A stretch of DNA of 25,287 nucleotides. Source: Saccoglossus kowalevskii. Its lineage: Eukaryota; Hemichordata; Enteropneusta; Harrimaniidae. The stretch covers positions 10,295-35,581 of the forward strand of contig NW_003129357.1 of assembly GCF_000003605.2 (NCBI RefSeq). The letters run 5' to 3'. The notes under the pieces were generated by a model, which saw only the letters and a program-made list of their open reading frames with translations, had not been told where the DNA came from and searched no databases. Positions 12,167 to 20,625 of this stretch are shown piece by piece; position 1 is the stretch's first letter, and the number at the start of each line of letters is the position of its first letter. A program made the translations under genes and the position numbers.

Positions 12167-13187
12167 TTATGTGCACACTGAGAAAAACATAGCAACATTG
12201 CAAATGTTTGAAGAGTTATGTTATCCAGAACGCATAAACTGCGCTTAACCTCTATTCAGTCGTGCATGAACGGAAATTGATTACACAGGACACTTCAAAG
12301 TTATTCATTTCGAATTGTCGACGTCATGGCCACTATTGAATAACAGTGTGCGCGTTACTGAGTAGCTTTACGGAGTATATATTACTGTCACTTCCATTTA
12401 ACACGTACAAGTTCTTTTCAGCTCAAGTTTACATGAGGATTTATTAATTAACAAAATGCGAAAAATGCAATAAACATTTCCTGAGTATTTTGCATTCTGC
12501 TTATTAAAGTAGCTTATTCCCAACGCAAGAGGGCTACCAGACTATCAGTAAGCGCAGCTACCTCATATAATTCAAAACAAATTTAATCCTGCTTACTAGA
12601 TCGGCATCGGTATTATTGAACGAAAACTATACACTATGTGTATTTCTATGCACAATTTGAAGTGGATTGGGAGAGGAGCAAAACAAGTCACGTAGCCTTC
12701 TCGCTCACAACGAGATCTCAGCGACCAGATATAAGATATATAAGTATGTTTGTATATCTGACAATTAATTTTACAAACTTGTTCACATTTCATAACAATC
12801 CTTCCAAATTTTACTTATTACTCGTCACGTGTATCTAAGAACAGTCTCTTAAAACATGTAAGTAGATACGAAAATATCACTCACATAATGTAAAAAATTG
12901 TGTTTATTTGCATAATATAAAACTAAATACGACAAAGGATTGCAACATCTCTCCGTATCTATCGGATAATATGAGCCAGAGACATCAGAGTTATTACAGT
13001 TCAATTTGCCACGATTGTGAATTGCCTGATTTAGCACGTAATCAAAATAACGTGTATACACACAGGGTTATGGAGAACCATTAATTTCACGACTGAAAGT
13101 ACCAAATCAAATGATTGAATGGGTTAATGACACGAATGGGACCTCAATTGATGGTAATTTAACCCGCCTCACTGCTATCACAGCTCG

Positions 13188-13214
13188 GCTCGAATCGAGC
13201 GCGCGGTGATTGGC
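13188..13214. promoter_or_regulatory. Palindrome plus inverted CCAAT box upstream of the receptor
   Basis: A 13-base palindrome (GCTCGA, A, TCGAGC, 13188-13200) is followed by a GC-rich GCGCGCGG and by GATTGGC at 13208-13214, which reads as a CCAAT box (NF-Y type) on the minus strand. This is a locally CpG-rich patch in AT-rich surroundings, about 1.05 kb before the receptor start codon. Use as a promoter or enhancer is inferred from motif content only. Confidence 0.3.
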
Positions 13215-14249
13215 TCTAAAACAGTCTGGGTATTTACACCCTGGATGCTAAAAATACCAATTGTTAACGACGTGTACATCATAATTGTACATTAAAATGA
13301 AAGAAAGGGATCATGGCCTAGCTATGTAACCCGAGTAAAGTTTAAACCTACTTTACAAAGTAAATAGTATGTCATAGTATCCTGTAAAATGATGTTTAGT
13401 GATGAAATACTGAAATAACATTCACTAATATTGCGTATCCTTGTCCCCGAGCCCTCGCGCACCTTTAGCTGTTATTTCAGTGTCAAAGTCTTCAATCGGC
13501 TCCTGACAATCATGGTTATTTTAACGAGCATGTTCTCTATTTTTACTTTTATAAATATTCCAAGAATACGCCATCGGTAATTCGATGTTATTTGGGCAAT
13601 TACAAATATTCAAACAACACAGAGCGTTGTTTACACTTGGACGCTGTGGAATATAAAGTTCATTATGCTAAGGTGTACTCATTTATTTATGTTTTATTCA
13701 CTTTGCAGATCGAGTGACTGGTTGTGTAGATTTCACATAAAAAGAGTGTTAGTATTCCCACCGAGCGGGGTGATTGTCTGCTATTTCGGTAGGAACACGA
13801 TATAATGCCTGTGTAAAGCTGTGCTACGATTCAACTGGCGGGATATGCACACGGGGTCAATAGAGCGACACACACACCACCATGAGACGTATTACATTAC
13901 GCCAATCTGCCAAGAGATAGCGTCGCTGCCTGAAGGGTATTTATTGCCACGGCTGATGCGAGTAAAAACTAACGTCCCCTGTGGGAAAAGGCAACTCGTG
14001 TTTCGAGCTAATATTATGAATTAGACGGAGCACTGGCCGTTTTGCGGATTGACAGCTATTGTTCGTAAATAGATTATAGGTTGATTGGAACAACTCGATT
14101 GGAATACGAATCTTTATTTATGTGTTATCGTTTCGTATTCACGTGGCAGCGACGAGTCAATGGACTAATTAACATTGCCAACCTGACACAGGATATATCC
14201 GTGTCCGTGGGCTAGTTTACTGCGCCGATATTTGAGGTTGTACGCAGAA
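13215..14249 (+). other. Receptor upstream region / probable 5' leader
   Basis: No protein-coding gene is supported. Contains the TATA box at 13652 and an imperfect hairpin at about 13618-13649. An in-frame stop at 14184 separates this region from the receptor frame, so the receptor does not continue upstream without splicing. Confidence 0.5.
13652..13658 (+). promoter_or_regulatory. Candidate TATA box for the receptor
   Basis: A perfect TATAAAG lies 592 bases before the receptor ATG, on the same strand. If used, transcription would start near 13680-13690 and give a 5' leader of about 560 bases, unless a leader intron is removed. The leader contains several upstream ATGs. In DNA this AT-rich, TATAAA occurs often by chance, so the call is tentative. 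Confidence 0.25.
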
Positions 14250-15428
14250 ATGGAATCAGGAATCACGAGCTCCACTGACGCCATCTCATACCACTCATTT
14301 GCCCTAGATAAGACCAGTAGAGTATATGTTCTGGAAGTGTTCACCGATACAGGAGAGCCAATCGTGGGAGCTGTTAACGACAACTCAACGGGACTTTCAG
14401 GGAACGTTCTGCAATACGGTCTCGCTGAAAGAATCATCATTGGGTTTGTTTTGACGGTTATTATCATTTTGACAATCGCTGGGAACATTTTAGTATGTGC
14501 TTCAATATTCATTTTCCCATCGCTCCGAACACTGACTAACTATTTTGTTTTCTCTCTCGCTATCGCCGATATTCTGGTAGCATGTCTGGTAATGACTTTT
14601 TCAACAATTAATGTTGTGACTGAAACTTGGATATACGGTGACACTTTTTGCCTCATTTTTATATCTTTCGACATATCCTTTTGTACGGCGTCAATCATGC
14701 ATCTGTCTTGCATAGCGTTCGATCGATACTCAGCGATCTGCAACCCTTTCCAGTATCCGCTGAAAATGACGTCGAGACGAGTGACGATCATGTTGGCAAG
14801 TTGTTGGGTGGTGCCCATGTTTATTTCATTCATTCCGATATTGTTGCAATGGAACACAATTGGAATAGAAAACGTTATAGCCGATGTGAAAAATTTTGCC
14901 GGTCCATACTCATGCATTTTCCTTGTAAATAAACCATACGCAGTGATTGCATCAACCATTGCCTTCTACATGCCATGCATCCTCATGGCTACTGCGTATT
15001 TTTTCATCTTCCGAGCTGCCAGGAAACAAGCGCAACAGATCAAGAGCCTGGAACGGGCAACTATGAACTGGAACAACACCCGCAACGGTCCCGGTGACGG
15101 ACATCCTCACCACCACGGTCGGAGAGTGTCCCTGGCAGCGGAGAAGAAAGCTGCGAAGACTTTAGGGATTATCATGGGATGTTTTACCATTTGCTGGTGT
15201 CCTTTTTTCGTTTTTAATATTGTTGATCCTTTTTGTGACTTTTGCATAGATCCCGGAGCGTGGCCGCCAGTCACATGGCTAGGCTACATCAATTCAATGT
15301 TAAATCCGCTTCTATACGCGTTCTTCAATAGATCATTTAGACGAGCGTTTATTCGATTATTAAGATGTCACGTCTGCAAGGGTACTACCGCCGAGTTTGA
15401 CCCAACAATATCTTCGCGCGAAAGATGA
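14250..15428 (+). CDS. HTR4: 5-HT4-like serotonin receptor (class A aminergic GPCR), intronless and complete
   Basis: Seven-transmembrane plasma-membrane receptor of 392 residues, probably binding serotonin and coupling to Gs/adenylyl cyclase by analogy with vertebrate 5-HT4 (ligand and coupling inferred). Landmarks: about 60-residue N-terminal tail with N-glycosylation site N45-S-T; GN motif N79 (TM1); D107 (TM2); C134 pairing with C222 in loop 2; amine-binding D141 (3.32) in TM3; DRY at 158-160; W186 (TM4); Y230, S235 and P242 (TM5); CWCPFF with W316, F319, F320 and N323 (TM6); W343, Y346 and NPLLY 352-356 (TM7); tail cysteines C373 and C376 as palmitoylation candidates. The stretches VNKPYA, AAKTL.IIMGCF and NIVDPF strongly recall 5-HT4. 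Position 3.36 is Cys145, whereas I recall Thr in mammalian 5-HT4. R291-R-V-S294 is a PKA site in loop 3; C329/C332 may form a loop-3 disulfide. The start is the first ATG after an in-frame stop at 14184, with G at -3 and +4. The tail is short, about 25 residues. The alternative is another aminergic subtype (beta-octopamine, D1). Confidence 0.93.
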   Translation: MESGITSSTDAISYHSFALDKTSRVYVLEVFTDTGEPIVGAVNDNSTGLSGNVLQYGLAERIIIGFVLTVIIILTIAGNILVCASIFIFPSLRTLTNYFVFSLAIADILVACLVMTFSTINVVTETWIYGDTFCLIFISFDISFCTASIMHLSCIAFDRYSAICNPFQYPLKMTSRRVTIMLASCWVVPMFISFIPILLQWNTIGIENVIADVKNFAGPYSCIFLVNKPYAVIASTIAFYMPCILMATAYFFIFRAARKQAQQIKSLERATMNWNNTRNGPGDGHPHHHGRRVSLAAEKKAAKTLGIIMGCFTICWCPFFVFNIVDPFCDFCIDPGAWPPVTWLGYINSMLNPLLYAFFNRSFRRAFIRLLRCHVCKGTTAEFDPTISSRER

Positions 15429-15487
15429 TCGCGCTTTTAAAAATAGAACTCAATTTCAAGTTCAGCTATTTTAAGATGAGGTGGCCT

Positions 15488-15512
15488 CGGTCAAATTGAC
15501 CTCGCAATTTGA
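15488..15512. promoter_or_regulatory. IR3 nuclear-receptor-like palindrome and overlapping hairpin just after the receptor stop
   Basis: CGGTCA, AAT, TGACCT (15488-15502) matches the inverted-repeat-with-3 estrogen-response-type consensus (AGGTCA n3 TGACCT) at 11 of 12 informative bases. The same stretch, read as RNA, gives an 8-bp stem: TCAAATTG (15491-15498), a 6-base loop, and CAATTTGA (15505-15512). It starts 59 bases past the stop codon, so it lies in the 3' UTR if the transcript extends that far. The motif is seen directly; binding by a steroid-type receptor is inference. Confidence 0.3.
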
Positions 15513-15649
15513 GGCGAAATGTCAATTCTGTTTCAGTCCCGTAAATCTGGTGTACGCTGATGACAGATTACTATTTATATTTCCATTTACATCTTTCACA
15601 TATTTTACTTGATTATTTCCAGATCTTGTTCGTTTTTTTAATGAAAATA

Positions 15650-15655
15650 ATTAAA
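15650..15655 (+). terminator. Possible polyadenylation signal ATTAAA
   Basis: ATTAAA, the commonest variant of AATAAA, lies 221 bases after the receptor stop. I saw no canonical AATAAA in the first 500 bases downstream. The GT-rich element expected after a cleavage site is weak. Such hexamers are frequent by chance in this composition. Confidence 0.2.
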
Positions 15656-16121
15656 TGATTGAAGAGATATTGACTGGGATTGGATATCACTGTATCGTAG
15701 ATGAGTAATAGATTTCAGTAGTATGGCCTCAAATTTAACATTCCGGACAGAAAAAGAAAACAACTTTTCTTTGAAGTAGAGAATTGATAGACGGCGAAAT
15801 CACAAACAAAAGCACAAAATTAGATTGAAGGTAATCGAGGTGGGGCATCTTTTTTCGTATGGAATTTGATTTCATGAGGACCAAATTGCGCGAAGGAATT
15901 CGTCGTCACATCGGTGTCTTTGATATGCAAGTCCACATTCGGTGTAAAGATCATGACCTCAGTTTGTACTTACATGGATTAACTTGACATATTGCTTGTA
16001 AATTTATTACCACTACATCTGGCAGTGCTGTATTATTACATACCACGCTGTCACACAATCACCTTCACCTCCTTTGCCTGAGAACATCTGCGTAATCGTG
16101 AACGCGACTCTCATATAACTC

Positions 16122-16140
16122 ATATATATATATATATATA
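16122..16140. repeat. Short (AT)n tract
   Basis: About nine AT units immediately before the CRE at 16150. Confidence 0.85.
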
Positions 16141-16149
16141 CCGGTCCGA

Positions 16150-16157
16150 TGACGTCA
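16150..16157. promoter_or_regulatory. Perfect CRE palindrome TGACGTCA (1 of 3)
   Basis: Perfect CREB/ATF consensus 722 bases past the receptor stop, just after an (AT)n tract. It is followed at 16161 by the 11-mer TCACTGCTGAA, which recurs at the second CRE, so both may sit in copies of one repeat. Function is not shown. Confidence 0.35.
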
Positions 16158-17163
16158 TAATCACTGCTGAAAATGCATTCATTCTGATCAGGCGGAATAA
16201 GTTTAATCGCGGGTGATGTTTTTTTGTAAAGTGATTCGCATCTACTGCTAAATTGGATTAACATTTCAAAGACATCTAACTACCTACTTTGTCTTCGTTG
16301 ATTCCCCCGTAATTGGAACAACATTTTTGCTAGAAGCGTACGACTTGACTGGAATGGTGAAACACCCTGCGATATAGCGTGGCGGGAATTTGGAAAATAT
16401 TCGACTGATTGCGATGTTCGTCTAGAATCCAGCATAAACATAACTTTACTAGACAAAACACGCATTACATATATTATGACAATAATCATTTCTTTCCAAA
16501 TATAACTTGGATAGGCTTGAATAGACAAACAATGCATCACAGACGTATACCCATGACTTAAAAACAAGTTTAGTCTAGGGATGGACCATTACTTGTTTTG
16601 AGGCACGTAGTTATTATAGAAAAACTAATTAAAATTACAAAAAATCGCTGGAACACACATATAGTCTAAAAATTACAGAAAAGATAACACATACACGTCT
16701 GTCGAACAATTCGTACCTAGTCCACGACAACGACATTAATGGACTTAACCTCAGCGACGTGCATGTCAACATAACTAAAATGTGATTTGTTGACAAAGTT
16801 AAACTTGTTTTTCTCAATGATGGATTAACTGTACGTTGGTTTCCGATTTCTGTTTCGTTGGTTACCCGCACTTTCCAAAATAGGTAAACAGCGAAACGAC
16901 TATATTGCATCCAGGCTATGGAGGTCAGTCACGTTCTAAGCTAACGCCTGAGAATAACGTGTACACGCGGATTGAACTAACTCAGATAACATTGCATATT
17001 CCTGTCAACGTATTTTTTTTGCGTCGTATTCCATTCAGGCTGTCAGTTAAAATGTCCACCAATTGTCAGTCAGCGGATCATTCCACTACACTACGACTTC
17101 CCCTAAGAATACTGTGCTGAACACTTACATAACAAGCTAACTGTATATACCTCATTTAACAAG

Positions 17164-17171
17164 TGACGTCA
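17164..17171. promoter_or_regulatory. Perfect CRE palindrome TGACGTCA (2 of 3)
   Basis: Lies within the 10-base palindrome GTGACGTCAC. The 11-mer TCACTGCTGAA overlaps its 3' half (17169-17179), and a CRE half-site (ACGTCA) follows at 17206. The shared 11-mer with the 16150 site suggests common descent with a 6-base indel. Confidence 0.35.
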
Positions 17172-17490
17172 CTGCTGAAGGATTCGGTGATATGTCATTG
17201 GGATACGTCATCAGCATATCAGCTGATGTTTACAATAAATGTTCATTTGAAATCAAAATGTGTTGTGTTGGCGAATGATACACAATCATGTGTAGTGTGC
17301 GTTAAGCGATCGCGTAATCAACTGTGTAAACATTATTACTATTCTGAAATTGAACTGGTTAGTGAACTGGTAAACAGTATTAATGCGAGATGTTACGATG
17401 TAGCTTATTTCCCAAAATTCAGCAATAAACCCCATTTTGAAGAATAAAGTGCATAAGGTATTAATTTAATATCGTGTTCACATCTGTTTT

Positions 17491-18140
17491 TAGCTCCACT
17501 GTCGAGTGGAGCTTATCATATGAGTGATTGTCCGTCGTCGTCCGTCGTCTGCGTCAACATTTTACTTTTCGATTTCTTCTTGAAAACCACAAGCCTGATT
17601 GATTTGATACTTGGTAGACCTCATTTAGATTTGTCCATTTCGTGATAATATCTTTAATTCTCTTATTTTGGGGAATATTTTTGTAATTTTTGGTAAAAAG
17701 TGATATTTTTGACTTCTTGATGAAAACCGCATGTCTGATTGCTTTGATACTATAAATATAGACACGACGCGTGGATCTCTCGCGGATTTGTTTATTTCAT
17801 GATGATATCTTAAATTTTCTAATTCTGATGAATAATCTTGTGATTTTTGATAAAAAAGTGATATTTTGACTTCTTGTTAAAATCTCAAGGCCAATTATAG
17901 GCACAACAGTAAGATCTCTCTCAGATTTGTTCATTTCGTGCTGATATCTTCAATTCTCTAATTTTGTTATTTAATTCTCTAATATTTTTGTTATTTTTGA
18001 CTTCTTGTTAAAAACAACAAGTCTGATTGATTTGATATCACACATGAAGGTACTACAGGCGGGCCTCTCTCTGATCTGTTCATTCTGTGATGATATCTTC
18101 AGTTCTTTAATTGAAATGTGTATTGCTAATAGCGGAGCTA
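17491..18140. mobile_element. 650-bp non-autonomous repeat element with hairpin end and internal tandem units
   Basis: The left end starts TAGCTCCACT and the right end finishes AGCGGAGCTA, an inverted pair matching at 9 of 10 bases. The left end is also a hairpin (9-bp arms 17492-17500 and 17505-17513, loop GTCG). It is followed by TCCGTCGTC repeated at 17531 and 17541, and then by four tandem units. No coding frame is present. From memory, hairpin end plus a CCGTCGTC tract plus tandem core resembles dispersed elements in bivalves and other marine invertebrates (pearl/Helitron-like or MITE-like); family assignment is inference. No clear target-site duplication is visible. Confidence 0.65.
17571..18115. 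repeat. Four-unit tandem array (units 131-157 bp)
   Basis: Units start at 17571, 17711, 17868 and 17999, each with a version of GACTTCTTGTTGAAAAC. The first three or four share CTGATTGATTTGATAC, a TCTCTCAGATTTGTTCATTT segment, and GATGATATCTTCAATTCTCT. Lengths vary through small indels, so the array is decayed. It fills the core of the 17491-18140 element. Confidence 0.8.
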
Positions 18141-18674
18141 TCTCAGCCGAGAGGCACGTTACTCCTATGTAAAGAGGCATACTATGGCGGAGTTTAAACC
18201 TCTTGGAGAAATGTGAGGTAACACCCGAACCTAAATCTTTTAGCGTTTTTTTTATATTTTATTCAATATACACAAAACAAATTTTATTATTAGAGTTGGA
18301 AAAAGCCCACTATTAACTGATTCGTCACCTTAGATTGTTCAAACATAAACAACTCAAGTCGAATATGCAAAGGGCAAAACATTGTAAAATAAACACATCT
18401 TAAAAGCGCAACAAAACTATAAATATACATTGACAGAAGGGTAAAGGAAAAAAAATACTTCATTCATACTCATTTCGTTTTGTTAATCGTGCATTTATGG
18501 AATTGGATCGGGGACGATGATGTTTTTTGAAATACATGTACCAAAAATGACTGACATAACTGTTTATTTTTTGTGGTAAAAACAATCATGTATTTTGTTT
18601 TACTACTGGGCGCTCATGAATATAGTATTACATAGGCTGTACAAGTACGGTATTTCAGGGGTGTTTACTGGCTG

Positions 18675-18692
18675 CTGGCTTGGAGAAGCCAG
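18675..18692. other. 7-bp stem, 4-base loop hairpin
   Basis: CTGGCTT, GGAG, AAGCCAG. Lies about 100 bases before an ATGGCGGAG start-like motif. No flanking long stem, so a microRNA precursor is not supported. Confidence 0.4.
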
Positions 18693-20617
18693 AGTGATTA
18701 TTAAACGATGGCAGTGTTTACCAGTATCAACAACAACAGATGAGAACACGTTGCGTCGGCGTAAAGGTGCCTAAATATGGCGGAGCTCATAACAGGCGAC
18801 CATTCGCAACGGTGTTGTAAGTGCATTGTGTACTATAGTGAATTAGTGTCACAGTCAAAGGTATTCATGTTTATCTTATTTCAAATTAGGTACAATACGT
18901 GTCGACAGTTTAGGTTGTTATACCTGTATACGATGTGAAACTCAAAATATGCTGCTTTGTTCCAATATATACATATTATTACACGTTATTATGTCATTTG
19001 TTATGACATCTGTCTGCGAGTCAGCATAATTGTGGTACTATTCACTAGCATTACTTACGTAATGTTGTTGTAAAAAAATTAAAAAAACAAACTGACGCCG
19101 GTGTGAGCGCATAAACATGAGATTCTTATCTGCTTGATTAAGTTTTTGCCAAGAAAAATTTAAGACAATATGTAAGACAAGACAATATCAAATTCTAAAT
19201 GCGATCATTTCTTACCTATTATAATAATAAAAAACAAACGCGAAGATATTTCAACCACACCCGCCCATATAATCTGTGTCCACACACCTGTTACGTAACT
19301 TATTTCCAACCTACTTTTATGATGTATGAACAAAGGTTCAACTCAGACCAGCTGCTTCACAGCAAGAATTAATCCTCGCCGTCACACATATCTAGTATGC
19401 AAACATCTTGGTCCAGTTGTCTATAGGCGTGAATAAAACTTTATCACGCTATAAATCAAAGTTGAAGTTTTAGTATTTTTAGTATATCTTTACAGTTCAA
19501 AATGGCCGACGGAATAGGCTTTAGTGCTATAAGGAATTAATTATTGCCATGGAAATTAAGTTCAGGTACTGATTTTTTTCACTCAGGTGAAGATCAAAGA
19601 CTTTTAGTGCTAGTAAATTGTCCGTAATTTTATTAGTTAGCCACATCTATCTTCAGTAACACGACTCACGTTACCATACCTATTGAATCTACGAACAAAT
19701 ATACTTACATTTTAATTGAAACGACAACATTTAACACCTGCACACAGCGGCATCGTCGGCGAAAGTCATGCTAATTTATTTCGGACAGGTCTTTTAAGCT
19801 TAATTATTCTCATCACATTTATAATAACTCCGTGCTGTTGGTTTATTTGCCGGCTGTATTGGCGAACTTGGAGGTCGCTGTCCGAGAACTGTGATTGTCT
19901 GAAAACTTGTATAATTATATTATATGAGCAGTCAGTATGTGTTTACTGATGCGACACATGAATAAACAAAAATGACAGCTTCACAAAAAGGTGATGTAAC
20001 ACGTGATGTGGTGCACAAAACGAATGTTCAAAAAGACGAGGACACAACCAACAACTCAATATACCCGGCACAAACTTCATGGTTATACTCGCACGAACAG
20101 CTCATTCTAAACAATGAATTTCCACACTTTGTGTTAATTAAATGAACCGTACACATCATACATAACTATTATTTCGCTTCCTAACAAATGGATGTTGTCA
20201 CTGATGTAAACAGCGAACCCAGTGGTACGAATGCGCAACGATGCCATTTTGGAAACAGTATACAAAATCGAAGTGATGTCACTTTAAATTTGCTGAACTA
20301 TTCTAAATGTGGTGATACATTTGCAAATGTTTCGTCTTGTGCAATAGATTAAATATGATAGCACAATACCACGTATTGATAAATCGCCACATGTACTACA
20401 TATCACAAAGCATGCGACATTTCTTTCAGGGGTGTGGACTCATTTTCCTCAGGATTTATTTGAAGAGTATGACCTCAAGGGTCTGGTATGAATGTATTAT
20501 AATTTATTATTCTTTATAATTCATTGTAAAGTTCACACAGGTCAGCCTCAGTGGATGTAATCTCTGTTTAATAGGGCTATGGGTAGCATAACGGTGCAAT
20601 ACATTTTTGTTGACATA

Positions 20618-20625
20618 TGACGTCA
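20618..20625. promoter_or_regulatory. Perfect CRE palindrome TGACGTCA (3 of 3)
   Basis: Perfect CRE core in ATATGACGTCATCAT, about 5.2 kb past the receptor. An octamer-like ATGCTAAT lies 8 bases downstream (20633). It does not share the flanking 11-mer found at the other two CREs. Confidence 0.3.

Larger units (their letters stand above)
10505..13187. other. Non-coding stretch between the tandem array and the receptor upstream region
   Basis: Only short chance frames. A locally CpG-richer patch at 11890-12000 ends in CGACGACCATTCCTTTCAAAG (broken by one base from a 20-base match window), which recalls the right end of the TTAA MITE; no matching left end was found. C12 and G12 runs lie here. 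Confidence 0.5.
15656..17490. other. Receptor downstream region, no gene recognised
   Basis: Contains two perfect CREs and an (AT)n tract, otherwise unremarkable. Open frames of up to 95 codons here have no recognisable domain. Confidence 0.55.

Noticed and set aside
14232..14249. Six-codon upstream extension of the receptor beginning at TTG
   Set aside because: TTG is an unlikely animal start; the ATG at 14250 has a good Kozak context and is the first ATG after the in-frame stop.
14165..14959. Minus-strand frames of 115 and 139 codons and a plus-strand frame at 14648-14932 overlapping the receptor
   Set aside because: Shadows of the strongly supported receptor reading frame; none shows a domain.
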